Positions 1-7,555 are shown, numbered from the stretch's first letter. The stretch: DNA of 64,000 nt from QZKY01 sp942492925 (GCA_942492925.1 OW818641.1:1364001-1428000); one strand, 5' to 3'. Numbers and translations: made by a program. The notes: generated by a model not told the origin, from the sequence alone.

Positions 1-1
1 G

Positions 2-31
2 GAGAAAGTTCTGGAAGAACTTAACAATTAA
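2..31 (+). CDS. C-terminal end of a probable OmpH/Skp-family periplasmic chaperone (5' cut by window edge)
   Basis: An open frame enters from the left edge and ends EKVLEELNN followed by TAA, four bases before lpxD. In gammaproteobacteria and betaproteobacteria the gene directly before lpxD is normally skp/ompH, the periplasmic holdase for outer-membrane proteins, and an amphipathic charged helix at the C-terminus fits that family. Only nine residues are visible, so the identity rests on position and is an inference. Confidence 0.45.
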   Translation, partial: EKVLEELNN

Positions 32-34
32 TTC

Positions 35-1087
35 ATGATGAGTACACGAATTGGCGATTTGGTAGAACGTTTTGGCGGCCAATTGTTTGGCAGTCCGGAT
101 ATTGTTGTCAGCAGTATTGCGCCGCTGGATATGGCGGAGGCGAGTAATATTACGTTCCTGTCCAATCCTAAATTTCGCGCGGCAGCGGCCAAGACGAAAG
201 CTGCGGCACTAATTCTGTCGCCAGCCGATGACGAAACCATAGGTCAAAGCTTTGTCGGCGCGCGGATTGTGACGAAAAATCCCTACGCCTATTTTGCGCG
301 CACGGCGCAGTTTTTCGAGCAAAAGAAAAAGATACCGGCCAAGCCGGGGGTTCACCCAACGGCCAGCGTGGATCCGACTGCGAAAATTGCGCTCTCAGCG
401 TCCATCGGAGCGCACGTGTCCATTGGCGCGGATGTGGTGGTTGGCGAGAGTGTTGTAATCGATGCCGGTTGCGTGATCGGTCGTGGTGCGAAGATCGGCG
501 CGAATACCCATCTCTATCCCCGAGTCGTTTTTCTGGATGGCTGCGAAATTGGCGAGAACGGCATTCTCTATCCCGGCGCGGTGATTGGATCAGACGGCTT
601 TGGTCTGGCCAACGATGGCGGCGTGTGGATCAAGATTCCGCAAGTCGGTCGGGTCATTATTGGTAATGATGTGCAGATCGGTGCCAATACGACGGTGGAT
701 CGCGGCGCATTGAATGATACCGTGATTGGCGATGACGTTAAGCTCGATAACCAGATTCAGATCGGTCACAATTGCCGTATCGGCGATCATACGGCGATGG
801 CGGGGTGTGTGGGGGTTGGCGGCAGTTCGATTATTGGCAAGCACTGCACGCTGGGTGGCGCGGTCGGGGTGGCTGGCCATCTTGAAATTGCAGACAATGT
901 TCACGTCACCGCAGCCAGTAACGTTTCGCGTTCCATTCGCGAACCTGGACACTACGCAGGTTCGTATCCGCTGGCGAAGCATGAGGAATGGCAAAAAACC
1001 GCAGCCGTTGTGCGTAACCTCGATACATTACGGGAGCGAGTGCGCGAACTCGAAAAAACAATCAAGGAACTCAAAGATAAGTCATGA
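35..1087 (+). CDS. lpxD: UDP-3-O-(3-hydroxyacyl)glucosamine N-acyltransferase LpxD
   Basis: LpxD adds the N-linked hydroxyacyl chain to UDP-3-O-acylglucosamine, the third step of lipid A synthesis, using acyl-ACP in the cytoplasm. The 350-residue protein has the usual length. The N-terminal uridine-binding domain covers roughly residues 1-100. A left-handed beta helix of hexapeptide repeats follows (about 105-310), and a charged coiled helix closes the protein. The catalytic histidine is expected at His245 in the QIGHN segment. Two ATGs (35 and 38) are possible starts. The stop codon overlaps the fabZ start (ATGA), so the genes are translationally coupled in the lpxD-fabZ-lpxA-lpxB operon. 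Identification is secure from the repeats, the QIGHN motif and the gene order. Confidence 0.97.
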   Translation: MMSTRIGDLVERFGGQLFGSPDIVVSSIAPLDMAEASNITFLSNPKFRAAAAKTKAAALILSPADDETIGQSFVGARIVTKNPYAYFARTAQFFEQKKKIPAKPGVHPTASVDPTAKIALSASIGAHVSIGADVVVGESVVIDAGCVIGRGAKIGANTHLYPRVVFLDGCEIGENGILYPGAVIGSDGFGLANDGGVWIKIPQVGRVIIGNDVQIGANTTVDRGALNDTVIGDDVKLDNQIQIGHNCRIGDHTAMAGCVGVGGSSIIGKHCTLGGAVGVAGHLEIADNVHVTAASNVSRSIREPGHYAGSYPLAKHEEWQKTAAVVRNLDTLRERVRELEKTIKELKDKS

Positions 1088-1554
1088 TGAAGACACTCGG
1101 TATCAAAGAAATACGTGAATATTTGCCCCACCGCTATCCGCTGCTATTGGTTGATCGCGTGCTGGATTATGAAATCGGCAAACGGATTACAGCCATCAAG
1201 AATGTGACGGCCAACGAAGAGATTTTCAATGGCCATTTTCCACACCGGCCGGTCATGCCGGGGGTGCTGATGATTGAAGCGCTGGCGCAAACGGCGGCCA
1301 TTCTTTCTTTTCTGACGCTGGGCATCAAACCGGATGAAAATTCGGTGGTGTATTTTGCCGGTATCGATAATGCACGCTTCAAGCGCCCGATTGAACCCGG
1401 CGATCAAGTCAAAATGGAAGCGGAAATTCTGCGCGGTTCGCGCGGTGTGTACAAATACAAAGTTTCGGCTTCGGTGGACGGACAGACCGCTGTTGAAGCG
1501 GAAATCATGTGCACGATTCGCAGCGCCACAGACGCCAGCAAATCGATGGTGTAG
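1084..1554 (+). CDS. fabZ: 3-hydroxyacyl-[acyl-carrier-protein] dehydratase FabZ
   Basis: FabZ dehydrates 3-hydroxyacyl-ACP to trans-2-enoyl-ACP in type II fatty acid synthesis. It draws on the same 3-hydroxyacyl-ACP pool as LpxA and LpxD, which is the usual explanation for its place among lipid A genes. The 156-residue protein is a single hot-dog fold. The hallmark GHFPHRPVMPGVL segment is present, with the catalytic pair expected at His51 and Glu65. The start overlaps the lpxD stop by four bases, and an alternative ATG lies three bases further on (1087). lpxA begins two bases after its stop. Confidence 0.97.
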   Translation: MMKTLGIKEIREYLPHRYPLLLVDRVLDYEIGKRITAIKNVTANEEIFNGHFPHRPVMPGVLMIEALAQTAAILSFLTLGIKPDENSVVYFAGIDNARFKRPIEPGDQVKMEAEILRGSRGVYKYKVSASVDGQTAVEAEIMCTIRSATDASKSMV

Positions 1555-1556
1555 TC

Positions 1557-2345
1557 ATGGCGAAGATTCATTCGACGGCGATTGTCGATCCCAAGGCTGA
1601 GTTGGATAGCTCGGTTGAAATCGGTCCCTACTCGATCATTGGCCCCGGCGTCAAAATTGGCGCAGGCACACGTGTTGGTCCCCACGTCGTGATTAATGGC
1701 CATACCACGATCGGTCGTGATAACGTCTTCTATCAATTTTCTTCGATCGGTGGTGCGCCGCAAGACAAGAAATATGCGGGAGAACCGACACAGCTTGAAA
1801 TTGGCGATCGCAACACCATCCGCGAATTCTGCACGTTCAATACAGGGACGTCGCAAGATGTTGGCGTCACCCGCTTGGGCAGCGACAACTGGATCATGGC
1901 CTACGTGCATCTCGCGCACGATTGCCAGGTCGGCAGCAACACCATTTTTGCCAACAACACCACGCTGGCGGGGCATGTGCACATTGGCGACTGGGTGATT
2001 CTGGGCGGTGCGACCCTGATTCATCAATTTTGCAAAGTGGGCGCACATGCGATGACGGCATTTGGTACGGGGTTGTCGCAGGATTTGATGCCGTTTGTGA
2101 TGGCATCCGGCAAGCCTGCGGAAACGCATGGCATCAATGCCGAAGGCTTGCGTCGCCGTGGATTCACTGCACAACAAATTACCGATATCCGTAACGCTTA
2201 CAAGACGGTATTTCGTTCCGGTCTCTCGCTGGAGCAGGCCAAGGCCGAACTGGCCACAGCCGAAGCCAATGCCACTGAATCATCCGTTCATCTGAACATG
2301 ATGCGCACCTTCCTCGATGGTGTGACACGTGGCCTCACCCGATAA
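1557..2345 (+). CDS. lpxA: UDP-N-acetylglucosamine O-acyltransferase LpxA
   Basis: LpxA catalyses the first step of lipid A synthesis, transfer of a 3-hydroxyacyl chain from ACP to the 3-OH of UDP-GlcNAc. I start it at ATG 1557, just after the fabZ stop, giving MAKIHSTAIVDP and 262 residues, the same length as the E. coli enzyme. An in-frame codon at 1509 would add an unlikely basic leader. Hexapeptide repeats fill the first two thirds and a helical C-terminal domain follows. The catalytic histidine is His121 in the LAHDC segment. The last 17 bases overlap lpxB, so coupling is likely. Confidence 0.97.
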   Translation: MAKIHSTAIVDPKAELDSSVEIGPYSIIGPGVKIGAGTRVGPHVVINGHTTIGRDNVFYQFSSIGGAPQDKKYAGEPTQLEIGDRNTIREFCTFNTGTSQDVGVTRLGSDNWIMAYVHLAHDCQVGSNTIFANNTTLAGHVHIGDWVILGGATLIHQFCKVGAHAMTAFGTGLSQDLMPFVMASGKPAETHGINAEGLRRRGFTAQQITDIRNAYKTVFRSGLSLEQAKAELATAEANATESSVHLNMMRTFLDGVTRGLTR

Positions 2346-3486
2346 AACCGCGCTCGCCTTTGTCGCTGGAGAAGCTTCCGGCGACTTGCTGGCGAGTCGC
2401 ATGCTTTCGGCTTTGCGGCCGCAACTGCCGGATGCGCTGATGCATGGCATCGGTGGCCCGAAGATGGCCGAATACGGTTTCGTCAGCGACTACCCGATGG
2501 AAAAACTTTCCGTGCGCGGGCTGGTCGAGGTGTTGCGTCATTATCGTGAAATCAAAGGCATTCGGGATAATTTACGCGATGTCTTGATCAAGGAACGTCC
2601 GGCGATATTCGTCGGAATCGATGCGCCCGATTTCAATCTCGGTCTGGAAAGGCAGCTGAAAGAAGCGGGCATTCCGACCGTGCATTTCGTTGGCCCGTCG
2701 ATCTGGGCGTGGCGTGCCGGGCGTATCAAGAAGATCGGGCAGTCCGTGAACCGCATGCTATTGCTGTTTCCCTTTGAGGAAGAAATTTATCGCAAAGCAG
2801 GCATTCCGGCGACTTATGTCGGGCATCCGTTGGCGGAAGTCATTCCGATGGAACCAGACGTGGCCACAGCTAGAAATGTGCTGGGCTTGAAACAAGATGC
2901 GTCGGTGGTGGCCGTATTGCCGGGCAGCCGGATGTCCGAGCTGAAATATCATGCCGCGATGTTTGGCGGGGCGGTGAAGCTGCTCGCGCAACGCGATTCG
3001 ACGATTCAGTTCATCGCGCCCATTGTGAATGACGTACAGCGTAATTACTTCAATGATTTGCTCAAACAGGCAGGGTTGCAGGACATCCCGCTGCGTATCG
3101 TTGATGGCCAATCGCACGCGGCGATGGCCGCCGCCGATGCCGTGCTGGTGGCCTCCGGCACGGCTGCGCTCGAAGTGGCGTTGCACAAGAAGCCGATGGT
3201 CGTCGCCTACAAGCTGAACTGGCTGACCTATCAGATCGTCAAACACTTGATCACTTTGCCATGGGTTTCGCTCCCGAACATTCTGTCGCAGGAAACGGTG
3301 GTGCCGGAAATATTGCAGGATGCGGCCACTGCGCAATCGCTGGCGGATGCGCTATGGCAGCAACTGACGGACGTGAATTTGCGTGAACGTTTGCGACAGC
3401 GTTTCATCGAGATGCATCACAGCTTGTTGCGCAACACCGCGCAGGAAAGCGCGCAGGCGGTGCTGGAAGTCATGCGCAAGCGATGA
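2329..3486 (+). CDS. lpxB: lipid-A-disaccharide synthase LpxB
   Basis: LpxB (glycosyltransferase family 19) joins UDP-2,3-diacylglucosamine and lipid X into the lipid A disaccharide at the inner face of the membrane. The 385-residue length is standard. The N-terminal FVAGEASGDLLASR segment and the C-terminal glycosyltransferase motifs (SGTAALE and KKPMVVAYKL) are clear. Translation starts at GTG 2329 inside the end of lpxA, a 17-base overlap. No closer ATG would preserve the conserved N-terminus. rnhB follows almost directly, as in many betaproteobacteria and gammaproteobacteria. Confidence 0.96.
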   Translation: MASPDKTALAFVAGEASGDLLASRMLSALRPQLPDALMHGIGGPKMAEYGFVSDYPMEKLSVRGLVEVLRHYREIKGIRDNLRDVLIKERPAIFVGIDAPDFNLGLERQLKEAGIPTVHFVGPSIWAWRAGRIKKIGQSVNRMLLLFPFEEEIYRKAGIPATYVGHPLAEVIPMEPDVATARNVLGLKQDASVVAVLPGSRMSELKYHAAMFGGAVKLLAQRDSTIQFIAPIVNDVQRNYFNDLLKQAGLQDIPLRIVDGQSHAAMAAADAVLVASGTAALEVALHKKPMVVAYKLNWLTYQIVKHLITLPWVSLPNILSQETVVPEILQDAATAQSLADALWQQLTDVNLRERLRQRFIEMHHSLLRNTAQESAQAVLEVMRKR

Positions 3487-3510
3487 GACGCCAGTTTGGA
3501 ATGGACCGCT

Positions 3511-4122
3511 ATGAAAAAAACAAATCCCAATCTGCCGTTGTTTGACGCTGCCTGGCAAGGTGAAATTATTTGCGGCGTGGATGAGGCAGGGCGTGGGCCG
3601 CTCGCCGGGCCGGTCTACGCGGCGGCCGTCATACTTGATGAGAACAAACCCATCAACGGTTTACGCGATTCCAAAAAGCTGACAGAAGCCAAACGCGATG
3701 TGCTGGCTGAATTGATCAAGGAAAACGCGCTAGCCTGGTCGATTGCGTTTTGCACAGAAGCCGAAATAGACGATATCAATATTTTGCAAGCGGCCATGCT
3801 GGCGATGCGTCGCGCTGTGGAAGGATTGAATGTGATGCCGACAATGGCGCTCATCGATGGCAATCGCTGTCCGGTAATGCCGATTCGTTCGGAAGCGATT
3901 GTGAAAGGCGACGATAAGGTGCTGGCGATTTCCGCAGCGTCGATACTGGCCAAAACGGCGCGTGATGCCGTGTGCCTGCAAATGCATGCGCAGTATCCGC
4001 AGTATGCCTTCGATCAGCACAAAGGCTATCCGACCGCATTGCATCTGGAACGTCTGCGCGAGCATGGCGTGTCGCCGGTACATCGGAAATCATATGGCCC
4101 GGTGAAAAGTCTATTAAAGTGA
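3511..4122 (+). CDS. rnhB: ribonuclease HII
   Basis: RNase HII cuts the RNA strand of RNA-DNA hybrids and removes single misincorporated ribonucleotides. The motif CGVDEAGRGPLAGP supplies the first acidic pair, and ALIDGN and the later KGDDKV region supply the rest of the DEDD metal site. I prefer ATG 3511 (MKKTNPNLPLFD, 203 residues) over an in-frame TTG at 3496, because the ATG gives a typical N-terminus just before the catalytic core. It follows lpxB by 24 bases and is probably the tail of the lpx operon. Confidence 0.95.
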   Translation: MKKTNPNLPLFDAAWQGEIICGVDEAGRGPLAGPVYAAAVILDENKPINGLRDSKKLTEAKRDVLAELIKENALAWSIAFCTEAEIDDINILQAAMLAMRRAVEGLNVMPTMALIDGNRCPVMPIRSEAIVKGDDKVLAISAASILAKTARDAVCLQMHAQYPQYAFDQHKGYPTALHLERLREHGVSPVHRKSYGPVKSLLK

Positions 4123-4126
4123 AGCC

Positions 4127-4918
4127 ATGAAGACAATCACTTCCCGCGATAACCTGCTGTACAAAGACCTCAAGCGGCTGGCGACCCACTCGCAGGCACG
4201 GCGCAAGTCTGGGCAGACTTTGCTCGACGGTGTGCATTTGTGCGATGCGTATCTGCAGTATCTCGGTGCGCCCTTGCTGTGTGCCGTCAGCGCGTCGGCG
4301 AGCGTCTTGCCGGAAGTGGCCAATATCACTGCACGATGCGAAGCTGCTTCAGTGCAATGTATCCAGTTGCCCGATGCACTTTACAACACGCTAAGCCAGG
4401 TTGAAAACGGCGTTGGCGTTCTGTTTTTGATCGACGTACCGCAACAGCCTGTGCCGACACAATTGACGCAGGATGCGGTACTGCTCGATCAAGTGCAAGA
4501 CCCCGGCAATCTCGGTTCGATACTGCGCAGTGCCGCAGCGGCTGGCATTCAAGAAGTGTATTGCAGTCCGGGTACGGCACTCGCGTGGTCGCCGCGCGTG
4601 CTGCGAGCAGGCATGGGCGCGCATTTCGTGCTGAAGGTTTTTGAGAACGTGGATTTGTCGGCCTTGTTGCAGGCATCCCGCCTGTCGGTGCTGGCGACAA
4701 GCTCCCACACGCCGCACACAATATACGATGTCGATTTACGTCAACCGCTCGCGTGGTTGTTCGGCAATGAAGGCCAAGGGGTATCGGATGGCTTGCTCAA
4801 ACGCGCAACGGATTTAGTGGCCATTCCACATGCCGGTGCGATGGAATCCTTGAATGTGGCCGCAAGTGCTGCCGTTTGCTTGTTCGAGCAATTGCGACAA
4901 CGGAAAGATAGGTCGTGA
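4127..4918 (+). CDS. SPOUT (TrmH/SpoU) family RNA 2'-O-ribose methyltransferase
   Basis: The 263-residue protein transfers a methyl group from S-adenosylmethionine to a ribose 2'-OH of rRNA or tRNA. All three SpoU motifs can be read: QDPGNLGSILR (motif 1), WLFGNEGQGVS (motif 2) and PHAGAMESLNVAASAAVCLFE (motif 3), which forms the trefoil knot and the cofactor site. An N-terminal substrate-binding region (about residues 1-100, beginning ITSRDNLLYKDLKRL) precedes the catalytic domain. It starts four bases after rnhB and is probably cotranscribed. Which nucleotide it modifies cannot be told from sequence, so no gene symbol is given. Confidence 0.9.
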   Translation: MKTITSRDNLLYKDLKRLATHSQARRKSGQTLLDGVHLCDAYLQYLGAPLLCAVSASASVLPEVANITARCEAASVQCIQLPDALYNTLSQVENGVGVLFLIDVPQQPVPTQLTQDAVLLDQVQDPGNLGSILRSAAAAGIQEVYCSPGTALAWSPRVLRAGMGAHFVLKVFENVDLSALLQASRLSVLATSSHTPHTIYDVDLRQPLAWLFGNEGQGVSDGLLKRATDLVAIPHAGAMESLNVAASAAVCLFEQLRQRKDRS

Positions 4919-4929
4919 TCGGAGGACTT

Positions 4930-4959
4930 TTGTGGTTTTTTTAATATTTGGGTTATAGT
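4930..4959 (+). promoter_or_regulatory. possible sigma-70 promoter of the small zinc-ribbon gene
   Basis: TTGTGG (4930-4935) and TATAGT (4954-4959) are separated by 18 bases in an AT-rich stretch just after the methylase stop. A short inverted repeat, GTTGT then eight bases then ACAAC (4958-4975), overlaps and follows the -10 box and could be an operator. It was predicted by eye only. Confidence 0.35.
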
Positions 4960-4996
4960 TGTCTGGCCTAACAACCATTCCGAAAGGGAGGACGAT

Positions 4997-5200
4997 ATGT
5001 CGACAAGGTGCCCGAAGTGTGGAGATGTTGTTGCTGGGTTGAGTGTGAAGGAAGTGAGGGGGTGTGCAGGGGGGCGGGTATGGCGTTGCGTTTCGCTCAA
5101 CTGCTCGCGTTGTCATACATCCCTCGGGGTTCAGATTGACCCGCTTTCAATCAAGGCAGACTTGGTTGATGAAATAAAGGGAAATGTCTACGCGGATTGA
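4997..5200 (+). CDS. small cysteine-rich zinc-ribbon-like protein, function unknown
   Basis: The 67-residue protein starts at an ATG with a strong Shine-Dalgarno (AAAGGGAGG, 4982-4990). It opens with RCPKCGD, followed by a second cysteine group with a single Cys, CVSLNC and a Cys-His pair, so it could bind one zinc as a treble-clef or ribbon fold. The C-terminus is acidic and hydrophobic. It has its own promoter-like sequence upstream and a good intrinsic terminator downstream (5288-5315), which argues for a real transcription unit. I do not recognise a family. It could be a small regulator, an RNA-binding protein or an accessory protein. Confidence 0.6.
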   Translation: MSTRCPKCGDVVAGLSVKEVRGCAGGRVWRCVSLNCSRCHTSLGVQIDPLSIKADLVDEIKGNVYAD

Positions 5201-5287
5201 TGCGATGCGCGTCCCAACGGATCATCAGGCGCTCAGAATAATCATGGATGATTTCTGAAGTTCCTTATGTTTATTCGGTAGATTTCG

Positions 5288-5319
5288 AGTGGGCTATGCG
5301 TCAGCGTAGCCCACTTTTC
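5288..5319 (+). terminator. intrinsic terminator after the zinc-ribbon gene
   Basis: An 11-bp stem (AGTGGGCTATG pairing with CGTAGCCCACT, one G-T pair) with a six-base loop is followed by TTTTC and more T on the + strand. On the - strand the stem is not followed by a T run, so it serves + strand transcription, that is the gene ending at 5200, and not fur. Confidence 0.75.
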
Positions 5320-5350
5320 TTTTGGCTGTGGGATTGGCAGGGGAGATCTG

Positions 5351-5782
5351 TCAGGCGTTTCGCTTCGAGCAGTCTTTTTTTGTGCAGTGACAGTACAGCG
5401 CGAGAGAATGATCGACGATTTCAAAGCCGTGCTTCTGTGCAATTTTTCTCTGGCGTTCTTCGATTTCCTTGTCGTGAAATTCTTCCACCCATCCGCAATC
5501 CAGGCACACGATATGGTCGTGATGTTCGGCTGCGCTTAATTCAAAAATCGCTTTTCCGGTTTCAAAATTGTTTCGCTTGAGCAGACCGGCTTGTTCAAAT
5601 TGGGTCAATACGCGGTAGACGGTCGCCAGACCGACTTCCATGTTTTCAGCCTGGAGAATTTTGTAAATGTCTTCTGCGGTGAGATGGCGGGCGGGGCTGT
5701 TCTGGAACAATTCGAGAATTTTTAGTCTCGGTAGTGTTGCTTTTAGCCCGCTGGCTTTGAGATCGGTGGTTTTTTCAGTCAT
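5351..5782 (-). CDS. fur: ferric uptake regulator Fur
   Basis: Fur is the iron-sensing repressor. With Fe(II) bound, the dimer binds operators over promoters of iron-uptake genes. The 143-residue protein has a winged-helix N-terminus (about 1-85, with GLATVYRVLTQFEQAGL as the recognition region) and a dimerisation domain holding the metal ligands. The HHDHIVCLDCG segment carries the regulatory-site histidines and a CxxC pair. A second Cys pair near the end (CHCTKKDC) could complete a structural zinc site. It is transcribed away from hemP. The shared 140-base intergenic region holds Fur half-sites, so autoregulation is plausible. Confidence 0.96.
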   Translation of the reverse strand: MTEKTTDLKASGLKATLPRLKILELFQNSPARHLTAEDIYKILQAENMEVGLATVYRVLTQFEQAGLLKRNNFETGKAIFELSAAEHHDHIVCLDCGWVEEFHDKEIEERQRKIAQKHGFEIVDHSLALYCHCTKKDCSKRNA

Positions 5783-5854
5783 AAGGGGTGCGATTGAAGA
5801 AAAAGCTGTGGTGTTCCTTGGTAGAGCATGCCTATAAATTCCCTATATTTTATA

Positions 5855-5880
5855 TGAGAATTGCTTGCATTTGAGAATTG
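5855..5880 (+). repeat. two direct TGAGAATTG repeats in the fur-hemP intergenic region
   Basis: TGAGAATTG occurs at 5855-5863 and 5872-5880, with the related TGAGAATCG at 5894-5902. TGAGAAT is the usual core of one half of a Fur box, so this looks like an extended operator occupied by more than one Fur dimer. The two copies flank the -35 box of the hemP promoter. Confidence 0.55.
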
Positions 5881-5894
5881 TTCTTGTTTATAAT
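5865..5894 (+). promoter_or_regulatory. predicted sigma-70 promoter of hemP and the feo genes
   Basis: TTGCAT (5865-5870) and a consensus TATAAT (5889-5894) are 18 bases apart. The Fur operator overlaps the -10 box and the start region, the standard geometry for repression by iron-loaded Fur. Confidence 0.65.
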
Positions 5895-5909
5895 GAGAAT
5901 CGTTCTCAA
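5893..5909. promoter_or_regulatory. Fur box
   Basis: TGAGAA (5894-5899), three bases, then TTCTCA (5903-5908) form a perfect inverted repeat. It closely fits the Fur consensus built from GAGAAT and ATTCTC arms, and lies directly over the -10 region of the predicted hemP promoter. Fur is encoded next door. Confidence 0.75.
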
Positions 5910-5924
5910 TTAAGTGTTTCAAAA

Positions 5925-6125
5925 ATGGCCAGTTCGACAAGTTGCGAATTAGGGGGTGGGCCTGCAGATGCCTGCTACTCCTCTCAAGGAAGCGGGGTGA
6001 CGCATTCCCGAGTACTGGACGTGAGCCAGCTTCTGGCGGGACATGCCGAAGTGGTGTTGCGGCATGGGACGGAACTGTACAGGCTGCGTCTGACGCGCCA
6101 GAACCGCTTGATTTTGACGAAATGA
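5925..6125 (+). CDS. hemP: HemP-family hemin uptake protein
   Basis: The 66-residue protein ends with the HemP signature ELYRLRLTRQNRLILTK, preceded by a SRVLDVSQLLAG segment that matches the SxxLF-type start of the HemP domain. HemP/HmuP proteins are small cytoplasmic factors. In rhizobia and Burkholderia they activate transcription of haem-receptor genes under iron limitation. The ATG at 5925 is chosen because an upstream in-frame start at 5865 lies inside the promoter and operator. The ribosome-binding site is weak. It is the first gene after the Fur-covered promoter, so iron control is expected. A haem receptor gene is not present in this window. Confidence 0.85.
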   Translation: MASSTSCELGGGPADACYSSQGSGVTHSRVLDVSQLLAGHAEVVLRHGTELYRLRLTRQNRLILTK

Positions 6126-6276
6126 GAACCCGTTTTGCATGCAGTTTCACCCGGTTTCACTCGTTCACTTTAACGCATTCAATTTCGCTCACTCAGTTTC
6201 ACCAAATCAGCCAGCCAGCCGTTGCATCAGGTGCATAGCAAGCAAGCGAAAAAACCATACAGACAAGGACTAAGCT
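6126..6276 (+). repeat. hemP to barrel-gene gap with short TTTCAC repeats
   Basis: TTTCAC recurs at 6146, 6156 and 6198 (start positions), with TTCAC at 6165, in a pyrimidine-rich stretch. No hairpin with a T run is visible, so read-through from hemP into the barrel and feo genes is possible. No second promoter was recognised. The function of the repeats is unknown. Confidence 0.35.
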
Positions 6277-6990
6277 ATGAATTCACAACAACTCATTCGC
6301 AAGGCTGGCATCGGCAAGCTGGCATTCATCATTGGCATGATGCTCTCCTCTCACGCGTTTGCGGAAGCGCCGATGAATACCGATGACGCGGGCACGCTCG
6401 ACAAGGGCGGCATGAAAATCGAAGGGACCTGGCGTCGCGATGACATGACACGCGGCGGGGAAGCGCTTTTCGGTTTCAGTCCCATCAAGAATCTGGAGCT
6501 GGAAGTGGTTGGGGCGCTCGATAAAGAGACGGGCGGTGTGGACAACAAGTTGCGTGGTTACGGATTTGGCGCCAAGTGGGTGCCGTATCAGAATGAAACG
6601 GGCTGGTCGCTCGGCGCGCGTTTTGACTATGGCCACACGCATATTCGGGACAAAATGGCCGATTCACTTTCCACGGAAGAGGCATATGCCGTTACGGGGT
6701 TGGCTTCGTATCGTTTGACGAATGGTCAGGCGCTGCATTTGAATCTGGGCGCAGCCAGAACCAAAGCAGAAGGCGACAGTGATACGGTGGAGACCTGGAG
6801 CATCGGCTATGAAATCTCGCTTCTCAGCAATGTGCAATTGACGCTGGAAACTTACGGCGAAGAACACACTGGCCCGGATAAAGCGATTGGCTTGCGCTAC
6901 AAGATTATGGATGGACTCAAAGTGTCCGGCTCGATTGGCCATGGCAATGATCGCAATTTTGGTCAAGTTGGCTTTGCCTGGGAGTTTTGA
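6277..6990 (+). CDS. putative outer-membrane beta-barrel protein next to feo
   Basis: The 237-residue protein has a signal peptide (basic start, hydrophobic AFIIGMMLSS, likely cleavage after AFA). Alternating amphipathic strands continue to the end and it finishes WEF, an aromatic C-terminal residue typical of proteins inserted by the BAM machinery. The strand pattern suggests a barrel of about ten to twelve strands. It lies between hemP and feoA on the same strand, with 53 bases to feoA1, so it is probably coexpressed under Fur. A role in getting iron or another solute across the outer membrane is inferred from position only. I do not recognise a named family. Confidence 0.7.
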   Translation: MNSQQLIRKAGIGKLAFIIGMMLSSHAFAEAPMNTDDAGTLDKGGMKIEGTWRRDDMTRGGEALFGFSPIKNLELEVVGALDKETGGVDNKLRGYGFGAKWVPYQNETGWSLGARFDYGHTHIRDKMADSLSTEEAYAVTGLASYRLTNGQALHLNLGAARTKAEGDSDTVETWSIGYEISLLSNVQLTLETYGEEHTGPDKAIGLRYKIMDGLKVSGSIGHGNDRNFGQVGFAWEF

Positions 6991-7043
6991 GTTGGCATTA
7001 GTCTTGCACGTATGACGGGACACACCAGAAAAACCAGTAAACC

Positions 7044-7328
7044 ATGATGAATGCTACACACAATTTGCCACCGCCGGTTCCGCTCATTCGGATTGAACAA
7101 GGTGCGCTTGTACGCATCGTTGCCCTCATGGGCGGGAGCAGCTTTAACAAACGCATGGCCGAAGTTGGCTTGAATGTCGGCGCTGAATTAATCGTGCATC
7201 AGTTTACAGGTGGTGGCATGGTGTTGTTGCGCGGCGAAACGCGCATTGCGCTGGGAGGCGGTATGGCTAACAAAGTACTGGTCATCCCGGTCAAGGAAAA
7301 ATCGGATCACAAGGAGAATCAATCATGA
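7044..7328 (+). CDS. feoA: FeoA-domain protein, first copy
   Basis: FeoA is a small cytoplasmic SH3-like protein that supports FeoB in ferrous iron uptake. This 94-residue copy has a FeoA core from about residue 20 to 85 (KRMAEVGLNVGAELIVHQ, then RIALGGGMANKVLVIPV). An N-terminal extension and a charged C-terminal tail add to the usual length of about 75-85. It may start at either of two adjacent ATGs (7044, 7047). Its stop overlaps the second feoA by four bases (ATGA), so the two copies are translationally coupled. Confidence 0.88.
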   Translation: MMNATHNLPPPVPLIRIEQGALVRIVALMGGSSFNKRMAEVGLNVGAELIVHQFTGGGMVLLRGETRIALGGGMANKVLVIPVKEKSDHKENQS

Positions 7329-7555
7329 CGACCCTCGGACAACTCCGGGTTGGCGATAGCGCCAAAGTCATCGGTTTCGCCGGGGCAGACAATGCTTATC
7401 GGCGCAAATTACTTGCGATGGGACTCACGCCCGGGGTGCAAATTGACCTCACGCGTGTTGCCCCGATGGGCGATCCCGTGGAAATTCGAGTCCGTGGCTT
7501 TTCGCTCTCCTTACGGAAAGAAGAAGCCGCTGCGATCAATGTGGAGAAGTTGTAA
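7325..7555 (+). CDS. feoA: FeoA, second copy
   Basis: A compact 76-residue FeoA with the full SH3-like fold: LRVGDSAKVIGFAG, then RRKLLAMGLTPGVQIDLTR, then PVEIRVRGFSLSLRKEEAAAI. It resembles stand-alone FeoA of ordinary feo operons more closely than the upstream copy does. An AGGAG site inside the end of the first copy precedes it, and its stop shares one base with the feoB start (TAATG). It should act with FeoB at the inner membrane. Confidence 0.94.
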   Translation: MTTLGQLRVGDSAKVIGFAGADNAYRRKLLAMGLTPGVQIDLTRVAPMGDPVEIRVRGFSLSLRKEEAAAINVEKL

